From the NCBI GenBank assembly GCA_032209605.1, contig JASFXZ010000001.1, positions 10,930,256-10,994,255 of the forward strand: DNA of 64,000 nt, read 5' to 3'. Position 1 is the stretch's first letter, and the number at the start of each line of letters is the position of its first letter. Shown piece by piece: positions 47,404 through 59,427 of the stretch. A program made the translations under genes and the position numbers. A model generated the notes under the pieces. It did no database searches and was not told where the DNA came from. It worked only from the letters and a program-made list of their open reading frames with translations. This DNA is from Mactromeris polynyma (taxonomy: Eukaryota > Mollusca > Bivalvia > Venerida > Mactridae).

Positions 47404-48699
47404 AACCTGTGATTCTGTCCTCCCTCGAGCCTTTACCTGTGATTCTGCCCTCCCACAAACCTTTACCTGTGATTCGGTCCTCCCTCAAACATTTACCTGT
47501 GATTATGTCCTCCGTCAAACATTTACCTGTGATAATGTCCTCCCTCAAACATTAACCTGTGATTATGTTCTCCCTCGAGCCTTTACCTTTGATTCTGTCC
47601 TCCCAAGAGGCCTTTACCTGTGATTATGTCCTCTTCATATTTTACCAGTGATTATCTCCTCCCTTGAGCCTTTACCTGTGATTATGTTCTCCCTCGAGCC
47701 TTTACCTTTGATTCTGTCCTCCCTCGATCATTCACCTGTGATTATGTTCTCCCTCAATCATTACCTTTGATTCTGTCCTCCCTCATTTACCTTTGATTCT
47801 GTCCTCCCTCGAGCCGTTTCCTGTGATTATGTTCTCCCTCAATCATTTACCTGTGATTCTATCCTCCCTTGAGCCTTTACCTGTGATTATGTTCTCCCTC
47901 AATCATTTACCTTTGATTCTGTCCTCCCTCGAGCCTTTACCTGTGATTATGTTCTCCCTCAATCATTTACATGTGATTCTGTCCTCCCTTGAGCCTTTAC
48001 CTGTGATTATGTTCTCCCTCGAGCCTTTACCTGTGATTATGTTCTCCCTCGAGCCTTTACCTTTGATTCTGTCCTTCCTCGAGCCTTTACCTGTGATTAT
48101 GTACTCCCTCAATCATTTACCTTTGATTCTGTCCTCCCTCGAGCCTTTACCTGTGATTATGTACTCCCTCAATCATTTACATGTGATTCTGTCCTCCCTC
48201 GAGCCTTTACCTGTGATTATGTACTCCCTCAATCATTTACATGTGATTCTGTCCTCCCTCGAGCCTTTACCTGTGATTATGTCCTCTTCATATTTTACCA
48301 GTGATTATGTCCTCCCCCAATTCTTTATCTGTGATTCTGTCCTACTTCAAACAGTTACCTGTGATTCTGTCCTCTCCATATTTTACCTGTGATTATGTCC
48401 ACTCCATATTTTACCAGTGATTATGTCCACTCCATATTTTACCTGTGATTATGTCCACTCCATATTTTACCTGTGATTATGTCCACTCCATATTTTACCT
48501 GTGATTATGTCCACTCCATATTTTACCTGTGATTATGTCCACTCCATATTTTACCTGTGATTATGTCCACTCCATATTTTACCTGTGATTATGTCCACTC
48601 CATATTTTACCAGTGATAATGTCCTCCCCTATTCTTTATCTGTGATTCTGTCCTTCAAACCGTTACCTGTAATTCTGTCCTCTTCAAACAGTTACCTGT
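47404..48699 (+). repeat. 30-bp and 28-bp compound minisatellite (1.3 kb)
   Basis: The first part (to about 48300) is made of 30-bp units, tttacctgtgattatgttct plus ccctcgagcc or ccctcaatca. From about 47820 these alternate as a 60-bp higher-order unit in exact register. The second part (about 48370-48620) is a derived 28-bp unit, tttacctgtgattatgtcca plus ctccatat, in nearly identical copies. Degenerate units flank both sides. Because 30 is a multiple of three, long open frames occur (199 residues at 47793-48392 with a decapeptide repeat such as VIMFSLEPLP); they are not evidence of a gene. Confidence 0.95.
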
Positions 48700-49251
48700 C
48701 ATCGAACAAGTATGCTCTTGTGGAAACATCTCTTTGTACTTGGAAAATATATATCTTTCAGTCAGCAAACATAATTAACTGATAATAGTCATACAAAATA
48801 GCTCATGCCACTTGAAGAAAATTTCCTGTAATTTGTTGAACTTGTCTGTATTTTAGTGGATATAAAATATCTTGGACAGATTTCAAAATGCATGTTATAT
48901 ACCAGTAGATTGATGTTGTCTGAAGAAACAGACAATCAGTTAAGTGGGATAACTATTTCAGGTGTTTAAAATGACATTATATTGTACATTATCTCACAAT
49001 TTATATCATACTGTACCAAATCATTTTGTGTTTTTGTCCTCATCAGTTTTCATGGTCAAATATTTATTATCTCTTTGGAGTTTGAAACACTATGAATAGG
49101 CTATGCTATTAAGAGGTCAAAGGTCATAGTCATGATTACCTTATTAAGAACTTGCATTGTTTATAAACATTAGAGAGCACTACAGGATTACTGCAGCGTT
49201 TTTGTCCACAATTTACGAGCAGTGATTTTCAAGAGTTCCACTATCTGTTTT

Positions 49252-49291
49252 GAGCAAGTTCATAACTTTCAGAGCAAGTTCATAACTTTCA
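49252..49291 (+). repeat. Two tandem copies of a 20-bp unit
   Basis: The unit gagcaagttcataactttca occurs twice without a spacer. It is a short tandem duplication in intron 6. Confidence 0.9.
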
Positions 49292-49834
49292 TGATCACCA
49301 TGAAGTGTAAGTTTAATTACGAGAAAAATATGCAGAATTAGGCTTCTAGTATTATTGCATTTAAACAAAATGCTTGTAGAGTGTACAATTTTGAATGTGC
49401 AGTTAAATATGTGTTCATGTCCATAGATTTTGTTATAAACAAGCATTTGGTTGTTGATATAATTATAAACTGCCCTGCATTCTTAATTAACTCTAAAGGA
49501 AATCTAGCTCTTTTAGAATAGGAATTTGCATGTTACATGGAAATGGAACTTCCTAAATTAGTATGTAACCTGAAAACACACTGTTATCTACATCTGTCAG
49601 AAGCGATGGAGATCCATAGTTTAGTATTAAACAGATAAATACTGATAGGGTTTACTGACAATTAATAATTCATCTTGATCTGCGGAATTTTTATTGCAAA
49701 TAATCCTGTATGCACGTGTTTTTAATGGTCTTAAAAATCTGTTTCAGATACATTTTATTATTCAAACTTCGTATTTTACCTGTGAACTGACTGCCGCCGA
49801 GTTCTTCAGTCACATTACAGTTTGAAAATGTTGA

Positions 49835-51243
49835 TAGGGCCTAAATTAAAATTAAGTTTGTTTGCCCTTTAACGACCGACTCGAGATTAGGCGGCTGACT
49901 CAAAAAAAATTATTGCAAAAATCGTATCGCGATCTGGTGTCTTTCCTGGGTTTAATATTTGCACTACTCTAGGGTTATGTGTGCGAAGAAGTCGCCGTCC
50001 GTACATTCATATCGCCTTCTGTACGTTCATTTCGCCAATTTTCGAAAATTGGGCGAAAAATGTCGCCATCAATTTCTGGGGCTTGTGATTAAAAGATATG
50101 AGCCTTCGTGTAATCAAGCGAGACATCCGCAGTGCATTTGTTGTACAAAAATACCTATTAACGGGTTTTCCCAACACTTTTAAACAATGTTGATTGATAA
50201 ACATCCCCGAAAATTTGACTGAAAAGTTAAACTATGCCTACCGCTGTTATGTAAGGCATGATCTGATTGGATAAGCGACTACAGCTGACCAATGAGCACT
50301 TAGCTTTGTAATGGATTTCGACACGAGTGTGTTTACACGACGCATGTGGAGGACTAACAGAAATGACAAGTTAAGCCTGTCATAAATTTATCATATCCCG
50401 TGAAAGGTGTGGTGTTGCAATGAATACTGCAATTACGGCGAATTTGTTGAGATTTTTCACCGTAGACACTGTCTAGATTTTTATTGAATATTCCTACTTT
50501 CGTTTTCAATATCGACTCGAGTTTATTTTCGTTTACATAGGTCGCGTCATACGGTGTTTATTCGTACTTGATATTTATGTAATTTCAAAAACATCGCTTA
50601 TATTTTTCATTTGCATTAAATTTTTATTGGTTAATATATTTCAGTATTGTATGATTTAACGAATTTTAATGAAACAGCATGTAAGGCTAGTTTCTCGTAA
50701 GGTATACAAGTCATAATATGTAAGATGATAAATGGAATAAAGATTCATATTTTACTTTGAGAGATTTCTAGCATTTGGTTGATACACGTACATGGCTAAA
50801 AACGAAGGCTTATTGTATGCAAACTTTAATTTATTCAGTGTGTGACTAGAAACATGCTTTCTTCTTATTGTGGAGATATGTAAAACGTAATGTGACTGGA
50901 AGCTATGCACATTTTGTTAATTTGCATGTTTCACAACTATCAAACATTGAGTATTAAAAGATCCAGTGTCATGAGGAAAAAACAAAATCAATGATGCGGA
51001 CGCACAGCTCCACTTCTCCCTAATTTCTCCCTACTTGCTCCCTATCTCAGGTGAAGGGAGAAGTGACTTCTCCCAAAAATTTTAGCCAAGCTTGTTCCTG
51101 TATAGATAGGTCAATAGACTTCAATTCTGCCATACAACTATGTGTTCTAAACTTTCCACAATAAAATTTTAAAAAATCCTACCTACCTATAAAATCTAGG
51201 GTCAGTAAAGGGCAAACAAAGATTTTTTTAATTTTGGCCTAGG
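49835..51243. mobile_element. Inverted-repeat element with CpG-rich body (1.4 kb)
   Basis: The left end, agggcctaaattaaaattaa followed by gtttgtttgcccttta, and the right end (51203-51242, read on the minus strand as taggccaaaattaaaaaaat then ctttgtttgcccttta) are inverted repeats of about 36 bases with few differences. The left half of the interior (49860-50600) is unusually rich in CpG for this window. It carries a near-palindrome at 50032-50056 (cgccaattttcgaaaattgg core) and facing CCAAT boxes at 50266-50270 (ATTGG) and 50289-50293 (CCAAT). Near the right end, ctccctaatttctccctac and gaagggagaagt form another inverted repeat (51012-51075). No transposase was recognised. The superfamily is unknown. 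Confidence 0.55.
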
Positions 51244-53694
51244 GTTCTTCTACCATTGTTGATGTAGACCCACATAAACAACATACTCTGTTCCATAGCA
51301 TATATAGTTGCTATAGAACCCAGTGACATTGTGTTCAAACAATGCTAATTAAGCAGAGTCCAAGCCCATGTTGAACGTTTTACTGTTATTCTATCCAAAA
51401 TGTGATAACTTTGTGGCCATGTGCACTTGTTGGAGGTAATTCTGAGCCTTTGAATCGAGATTTAACATCATAATAGGACACTAAAGGGTAATTTGCTGGC
51501 TGTACTGAGTACAATTTTATTATGGTAGCTTTTTTATATCAAATCCAGCAGAAAACATTATTATATTAGAATGTACCCATTGTATTCCTGTAATTTGTCA
51601 AATTCTTTTACTGATCTCCCCTGTCGGGTGACAATGGAACAGATTATTATCAATATCAGACTTGACCATTATTGGAATATTAGGATGATATAGGTTTAAT
51701 ATAGAAACATTGCATCTGCATCTGTTACCGTTGAAATTTCTCATGCTGCCAACATGCTGTGATTTAAGATTAAAATCTGCGTAGGCTTTTAGTAATCAAG
51801 AGTTATGTTGGGTTTTTTTCACTGAGAGTTTTTTGCAGTTTGATTGCTGCTTGAAATAATGATTTGTTGAAATCTATAACATAACACAGACTTCTATCTA
51901 GTACATGTGAGTAAAACCCATCTAGTTTGTTGATGAAGTTAAATCTTGTCTGTTTGTGATGTGCAGTACAAAAAAATGTGACTAGCATTTCAGTCAGAAT
52001 TTGGTCGTACAGTTTATGCGGGCAACTGATATGTTTGTATGATTGGAAACGGAGTTCAATGTTTTGTACCTTCATTTAAAAGTAAAATTCAACAGCAATA
52101 TAATATGTCAGTGTGCAATAGTTGATCATCTCAGAACCAGGTTTAAGTAATTCTATCATGAAAATGTCGGATTAATCTAATAAGAGGTACATGAAGACAA
52201 TATTATGTTATCCTCTGGCATTTTAGGAGTGTCATTTCAGTACAATCAGCCGTGGGGAAATCATACTGTTTTTAGTTATTTATTTAGCTCTAGACTTTTC
52301 TCTTATGACTGCAATGGCTATCTCTTGTCAGTTAATCTTAATGCATTCGGTATTATGTACCTACTTGTTGTTACTCTGAAAAATCAATTTTAAGTCTGTG
52401 TTTTTAGAACACTGTTATTCATGTGATCTTATTTTAGGGCGTGTCTTGACTTCAGAATCCCAGACAAATTTATAGGTTCTATCGTAATGAATTCAGGAAA
52501 CACAAGACTACACTGTTCTTGTCTACTAGATTTTCACTTGAACATTAATAGCTTTTCAAACTGTCTGTTGAATAAATTCAATTGTATAGTTAGTATAGAG
52601 ATATCTCCATTGGTTTCTGTAAGAGACCTTATTTCATCTCCTCTTGCAATGTTTGCAGAAGAAATTAAGTTTTTATTCTTCTTTGATGTACACTGAATCA
52701 GATGTATTGGGTGACCTTCTGAATGAGGAATCTGTGTCAGGGTCCCTATACATAAATTAGATAAATGTTTGTTTAGTACCAGTTGCCTCCCTTGAAAATC
52801 TATACAGAGAGTTACATATGCATGCATTTGGATAGTTACTTGCCTTGAATTTTCAAAAAGAGAGAGAGAGTTTCACTGTTTGCTTCAAGATACAACATAT
52901 TCTGAGTTTGGTTATGATGTTAGACGTTGGTAAATACTCTTAATTGAGAGTTCAACAGTACATAGTAATCACGAGTGTTTTATGAAATATTATTGAAATT
53001 ACAAAATAAATTAATTGCAGTGTTTCTGCTGAAGGCCTTTATCAGTATTCTATGGTGCATCTTGAAAATCACTTGAAAACAAATTTATTTTCTGAAATCC
53101 ATTAATTCCGAGTTCTCCCAAAAACATTTGCTCTTATCATCTTAAATTCAAGAAATTAACTTTGTCTGTAATTAATAACACCATTCATTACCTTATCATT
53201 GATCACTCTTATGATTTTAAAGTGTACTCAAATTTAGTTTTAATATAAGGGAAGCCTATGGTAGTGCCTTACTTACTGTTTATACTTACCTAAGTTTACA
53301 TCAAATATAACTTGTACATTGATGTATAATATGCAAGACACATAAACAAAAACTAATTTATTTGCTGCAACATTTTTTCACACAATATGTTGATTCAATC
53401 ATTACATATTTAGTCAATGTAAATCTGTCATTTAGATATAAGATAAGTCTTTGATGTTCCAGAAGTTGTGTTGTATCAAAACTTGAAGCCATGTGGTGAC
53501 TGAACCGTGATGTGTTTTATACAGAGAGAACTATCTTTGATATCTAAGATGGTATCAGGCCTGCCATGAAACTGCTGGATAGATCAGTGCCAGCAAGTAA
53601 AAAGTCAAAATATTACTTAACTAAACTTTCAACTTGGGTGTGAGAAACATTCGGTTCTGTATTCGCTAGCATCTTGTGGATTGGATCATGACAC

Positions 53695-53796
53695 CAGCCC
53701 TGCATTCAGTAAAGGTGTTTGCATTTGCAATTTGGTCCCCCCCCATGTACAGCGAATGTGATACAATGGGTCAGGGTTACCGAACAGAACAGTTTC
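53695..53796 (+). repeat. Dispersed repeat family 2, copy B
   Basis: This is the partner of 21176-21283: cagccctgcattcagtaaag, gtgtttgca, aatttggtcccccccc, cagcgaatgtgata and gaacagttt in the same order. The copies are 32 kb apart in the same orientation. Confidence 0.7.
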
Positions 53797-56264
53797 GTAA
53801 TGTTCACAACTGTAAGCCATAACTGAACACACCTGGGCACAGACCTATCATTTTTACTGTGTTGGTAGCTGAACTTAATGTCAAATGGCAACTTTGACAG
53901 AATGCATTGACATTAGATATTGAATCACTTACTGATAAAACTGTTACTGTCTATAGTCGACTAAAAGTCATTATTATTGTACTACCGCTACTCAGCTGTT
54001 GTATTCTGACAATAAAAGTGATTGTCACAATAGTCTTTATGTATGGCACCTCTGCTGGGTTTCTTATGAAAGAAAATTTCAACATCAAAATGAAGAAAAA
54101 TAAATTGCACACACCACTATGATAGAGACCACTTTTTATGTCTGCGTCTTTTTTGCTCTATCAAAATCACTCAAAATGACATTTATATATTTCTAGGAAA
54201 TTGTAAATGACTACATATCTGTCTTACCCTTGAACATTTGACTGGCAGCTAAGTTCTGACATTTGTCTGAGTATTGAATTTTATATTTATTTCTATAATG
54301 TAAATCATAGGTGTTTTTGAACATCAGTGGAAATCTGCACCTGTTTTAACCAATCAGATTCCAGATAATTTTCAAGCATAAAGATGGCCGTCTGTGATAG
54401 TAAGGTGTTTTTAATGTCATGGCTGCCTGGGATATAAATGCATTAATATTGTGTCTGCAGTAGGTAACATATGTTAAAATTAACTTGCTGCCTCTTAAAA
54501 AGTATTGCCTTTGGAGAAACAGGCAGAGTATGGAACTTAACTGCAGACTGTTTCAGCAACAAACATTTTTAGTGCAATTTCTTGCACAAATATTTTGTTT
54601 GAGGCAAAAACATCCATTCATATATCAGTTGGAAGCCAATTTAGTGCTATCTAGACACGAAAGCATTCCTATGAAAACAAACTATGTTGCTCATAAGATC
54701 ATTGCAATGATAGCTGATACATTCTGATTGCATATTAGATAGGGTTTATATTGGTAAGCAAGGCCAGTAACTCATGCTGTGATTAAGGTAATACAATTTT
54801 GAATGTACATTAGGTAAAAGACTTCAGAATGTATGCCCTACCTTGAGAATCGACAGTGTAGACACAAGTATATCTTAATTAACTTGAACCTTGTTTGCAA
54901 TACTCTAAAATAACATTTCCAATTAAAATATACCCCAAGCTTAAACCCGAAGCATGGAATAATTATCACTTACTTGTGTCTTCAAGATTAAAAGAATGTT
55001 TACTCTTCTGAAGGAACTTGAAAATGTTTACGTGGAACCGGTGCAATCAATAGAATTGGTAAAGGCAGGATATAATGTCTTTTGTTGGTTAAATTTCAGT
55101 GTGTTCATTAACAGTGAGGTATCATTGATTGAAATCAATGGTTGATATAATCATTATTAATTGCTTTTCATCAATATAGTGTTTTATCATCGAGGACTGC
55201 ACAGCATATCAAATGAATATCATCTGCTACGTGTATCAGGAAACTGTTTCATTCTTTGATCATATGTCCTGATCACAAAATGATGAATACTTGAATAAAT
55301 GCTCCGAAAATTATATTAGTCACTGGGTAGATTTTTCATGTATTTTTGGATATATTGATAAGTATTTTGGCAGGTACGAGACATTGGTTAGCACCATGTT
55401 ATCATCCGTCAGACCCATTTCCTTAGCTTATCAGATAGGGATGGCATTATCAGGAAGAAATTAATAAAATTAAAAGGCACCCCACTAGCTGTGTTGAAGA
55501 TTTATATTTGCGTCTTATCCATTTCTACTAAGTTCTGCCAACTTTATGGAAGTTTGGTACTTCAGTTAGAAATGTTCAATACATTTTATGTTCCTTTACC
55601 ACTTGATACACTTTTTGTTTTATGCCTGTTCTATCATTATGAAAATTATAAATACATACATTTAAGTAAACAGTTAACATTTATTAACTGCATTTCCGTT
55701 TATCATGATGCCTTACAGCTAAATAATAGGTAGAGAAAAAACTGGAGTATTTCATGGGCAAAAAGATGTACTTATTATAAACAATGGCAATTATTGTCCG
55801 CTGTCTGATAGATCCACAAAAAGAGAGATACTGTCTGCTGTTCTATGTGTTGTCTCATGGAGTAAAGGACTTTAGAGTCACCACATACTTTCCAATACTT
55901 GTTACTCGTGTTCCAACAGGGAGTCATGTGACGAAAAATATCTCTATATTTATGAGCAATTCAATGAAATTTGACAATGCCTGGCTGTGAAACAATTGGG
56001 GAACATTCTCATTATTGCTAGGGAAATCATGCATTTATTGAAAACCATTTATGCTGAATGCAGCTCTTCAAAATGTCACTGCATGAGACAAGTATGCAAT
56101 TTGACCCTTGCTTTGTGCTAAGGGACTCTCATTTTATGTGTGTTTATGCAACTACCTGGTAAACTCTTCATTTAGAAAACTTTTTTAGGTCACATTCTTA
56201 TTTCTGAGGGATGTTCTAAATGTTAATGACCTCTAACTTTTGTGCCCTTGCCCCTACCATTCAT

Positions 56265-56530
56265 AGAATAGCAAAGGGTCATTAAGTGTTACCCTCCCTG
56301 TCCGTCCGTGTGAAAAATTGATTCCCGGTCAGCATTCTTAAAAGGATCAATGGATTCAATTCGTAATCATATAGGGCAATAAATTTAAGTCCAGTTCGAT
56401 ACCAGTTACAATCCACCAATTTTTAATGGATATAATTATGGCCCTTTCTTTGCATTCTTCTGTAAAGCCCATAGCTCTGAGACATCCATATCCTATGGAC
56501 ACATCTAGTTTCAACACCTAACACCCCTTG
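56265..56530. repeat. Probable dispersed repeat fragment
   Basis: The phrases agcaaagggtcattaagtgt, taccctccctgtccgtccgt and gaaaaattgattcccgg resemble a common mollusc interspersed repeat, recalled rather than searched. It ends beside the foldback hairpin at 56536. Confidence 0.35.
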
Positions 56531-56535
56531 TAATT

Positions 56536-56611
56536 CGAGGGCTCAATGCAACACTGTCGTAACTCATATACAAATACATAGTAGTTACGACAGTGTTGTG
56601 TTGAGCTCTCG
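56536..56611. repeat. Foldback hairpin, 29-bp arms, second family member
   Basis: The left arm at 56536-56564 and the right arm at 56583-56611 pair with three mismatches in 29 (two allow G-U pairs in RNA) around an 18-base loop. The left arm matches that of 16747-16779 at 25 of 33 positions (GAGGG-TCA--GCAA-ACT-T--TAACTC-TAT). The two hairpins are therefore related copies 40 kb apart. Confidence 0.85.
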
Positions 56612-57965
56612 GTATATTAAAAACCAGTTACAAATTGTGTTGTGCAGGGCACAATTGTTTCGTTGGTCATTTGTTCTGCACTATATGTAGATAATGGATT
56701 TAAAATACACAATATAATTGAGGAGATGACTTTCCAACATAAAACAATAGTAACATGTATATAATGGACATGATTTTACCAGCAATTTGTACCTATACTA
56801 TGTATTTTCAAAACATTCCTATGCTGGCGTTTGTTGTATTTTTAAAACGTAATTGGGCGGTATCCGAATTGGAGAAAAGTTATCTCTTATTTCAAGTTAA
56901 TGTAATCTGAGTTTGATTAAATACTCATCTCTAGAATCAGTACATGTTGAACCATGTGTTTTATGTATGATCAAGTCCTGTAAAATACATCATGACAGTC
57001 TTGTTATTGAGCGAGGAAGATGTAATCTTGTAGATATATATATATTTTGCTAGACGAAATCTTAAATAATTTGGGATGAAGCAGGTACAGTTTTGGTTGC
57101 CAGCAATAAAAAGTTGAGAATTGTGGCTGTATATGACCCCTTATATGATCCCTTATTGCAGACATGAACAAACTTGTCTCAAGCGCAAGCACAAAACCGT
57201 CAATTCTTGCATTAAATTCTCAGCTGATCCAGCCTGTATTCATCTTGATTGGACAGTTGAAAGTACAACACGCCCTGTTTAAGCTTAGAATGACTCCAAT
57301 CCTTTAAATATGTAAATAATTATTCTACTTTTGTAAAGCATTGTGTGCCTGTAACATTTGAAATTGATGCACACAAATCTGGATGTAATCTAAACTGTGG
57401 AAAAATTGCGCCATTTAGGTGCCTGTGCCATAGACGTTTAAAATGTACAGAAAAATATTGTGTTTTGTCTGAAGAATCCCAACTATTGCACAAGATAACC
57501 AGTTTTATCTGACTGTAATGTTTTGGTGTTTACCTGAGAAAGTTTTTCTTTATTTTGAGAGAAGAAAGTTTTGTTCCTTGACGAATTAGTTTGATATCAT
57601 CTGTAATAAACTACGTATTGACATTTACCTATCTGACATAGTGGAACTCTAACAACTGTTTTCATACGGTTGGTGGCAAAGCTTGCAGGGAGGTCAGAAG
57701 CTGGCAAGGTGGAACATGTCAGTACTCTGTTGTACATCATCTTTTTTGTTTCATCTTGTTGTCTATCAGATTTATTCCCCCACCCACATGTCAATAACCT
57801 GTTATACAAACAAGGCAAACGCCAGACAGCTACTTTGAATTGTTAGTTTTTCTGTCCATTGTTTACACTTTACATTGATAAGCTGCTGTTAGCATCAATA
57901 GAACAGAAGATACTTCATTCATTCAGGATGAAATCACTTCAACATCTCTTTAAATAGGTCATCGC

Positions 57966-58271
57966 AATCTTGAACTAGGTCTTTGTGTTACAATCTTGAA
58001 CTAGGTCTTTGTGTTACAATCCTGAACTAGGTCTTTGTGTTACAATCTTGAACTAGTTACAATCTTGAACTAGGTCTTTGTGTAACAATCTTGAACTAGG
58101 TCTTTGTGTTACAATCTTGAACTAAGTCTTGGTGTTACAATCTTGAACTAGGTCTTTGTGTTACAATCTTGAACTAGGTCTTTGTGTTACAATCTTAAAC
58201 TAGGTCTTTGTGTTACAATCTTGAACTAGGTTTTGTGTTACAATCTTGAACTAGGTCTTTGTGATACAATC
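57966..58271 (+). repeat. 26-bp minisatellite, about 12 copies
   Basis: The unit is aatcttgaactaggtctttg plus tgttac. One copy is shortened to 17 bases (aatcttgaactagttac near 58044), and others differ by single bases (ctaagtcttgg, cttaaacta). It is non-coding and intronic. Confidence 0.95.
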
Positions 58272-59154
58272 TCTTTATTAAGTTAAACACCTTGTTGCTG
58301 ATTCATATCTAAATGCATCAAAATCCTGTAAGCAACACAATCTGTAAACTGTGAAATCAATAATATAATTAATAATGAATATCATCAGTTGCAACATTCC
58401 TTTGTCGATGGCCTTGGTCCATTTCCTTGACCAAGCTGCCTGCATGGTTACTTATAGCAGTAACTGTTAGTTATTGGTTCATTCATTTCCATGTTTTCTA
58501 TTGCATTAACTTTCAAGATCTCTATTATAAGTCCACACTGATGTCCTGTAAAGTACTCCTTTAAACATGCACATACTGGTAAAACTGTAGTCAAAGATTG
58601 TATGGTCTCTTGGTTAAAGTTATTTGTGATTATTGTTCATTCCGAACAACTCATTACCATATATGGAAGTGTGAAGTAAAAATTGTTCTGTTAGTTGCAA
58701 TTTCTTAATTTCAACTTGGAATTAACTGTATATGACATATCAATGGTTTAACACCATGTTTGTATTCTCACCACTTAAGTTTCCATAGTTTCACACTAAA
58801 CCCTATATGTATGTGCTTATACCATGTGCCTGGGTAAACAACAGACTTGGTGTAGAAAACAGACAACTGATCTTATCCTTAATGAATAATAAAAACTACC
58901 ATGAAAATAAAATAATGCCAGGTTCAATTCTGATTACAGTTTCGTGACATGGTGTTATTGTGTGACAGATGTAAATTGAAAAAATAATCCCGCATTCATG
59001 TCCTTGAGGTTGTTTCGTATTTAAGCCGTTTTCTATCAAGTTTAATGTGTTAGCTACTGATAAATGAATAGTATGGCTTTGACTTGTCAGGCTTAGTAAC
59101 TTGACTGCTTGTTTTTGATTGGTATATTATGTTAGAAACATTTTTCTATTTCAG

Positions 59155-59427
59155 TGCGCAGAGTTCCCCCCCATTTTTCTGTGAAGTTACAGAACACTTA
59201 CGAGATAGATCCCAACGATTCAGTGTCCATACCTTGCGTTGCTGTTGGCTCTCCAATGCCAGTGGTCAAGTGGAGACAAGGCTATCAAGATGTGAGGCCA
59301 GAAGAAGACCCACCGCATGGTCAAAATTGGCTCAATTTGACGAGTATAAGGGAGACAGCCAATTACACGTGTGTTGCCCAGTCTGATTTAGGCAATATAG
59401 AACACGAGATTCAAATCCGTGTGAACG
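59155..59427 (+). CDS. Lar: LAR-type RPTP: Ig-like domain 3
   Basis: The exon is 273 bases, phase 1-1. It starts VRRVPPHFSVKLQNTYEIDP and ends IEHEIQIRVN. It has one complete Ig domain: SIPCVAVGSPMPVVKWRQGY, then the PEEDPPHGQNWL loop, then ETANYTCVAQSDLGNIE. CVAVGSPMPxVKW and ANYTCVA are near-invariant in LAR/PTPRS/PTPRD Ig3, which makes this the most diagnostic exon of the window. Two N-glycosylation sequons are present (NLT and NYT). The acceptor is tttttctatttcag and the donor aacg|gtaagt. In family members Ig1-3 bind synaptic adhesion ligands. An overlapping ORF in another frame from 59129 is a shadow. Confidence 0.93.

Larger units (their letters stand above)
42852..59154 (+). other. 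Lar: Intron 6 of the LAR-like gene (16.3 kb)
   Basis: This phase-1 intron lies between Ig2 and Ig3, at the vertebrate meB site. It carries three minisatellites (45301-45965, 47404-48699, 57966-58271), an inverted-repeat element (49835-51243), a dispersed repeat (53695-53796) and a foldback hairpin (56536-56611). Nothing recognisable was seen in 42.9-45.3, 46.0-47.4, 51.3-53.6, 53.8-56.2 and 58.3-59.1 kb. A micro-exon of 12 bases such as meB would be easy to miss by eye. Confidence 0.7.

Noticed and set aside
47793..48392. 199-residue ORF with a decapeptide repeat
   Set aside because: It is produced by a 30-bp minisatellite whose period is a multiple of three. Another frame of the same array is also open (47387-47623), and no start context or splice signals fit a gene.
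52534..52827. 97-residue ORF on the minus strand
   Set aside because: No domain was recognised. A 69-residue ORF overlaps on the plus strand. Unlike the 33983-34277 ORF, I saw no good splice acceptor before it.
59129..59386. 85-residue ORF overlapping the Ig3 exon
   Set aside because: It is in a different frame from the Ig3 domain, which has clear Cys/Trp/Cys motifs and matching splice sites.
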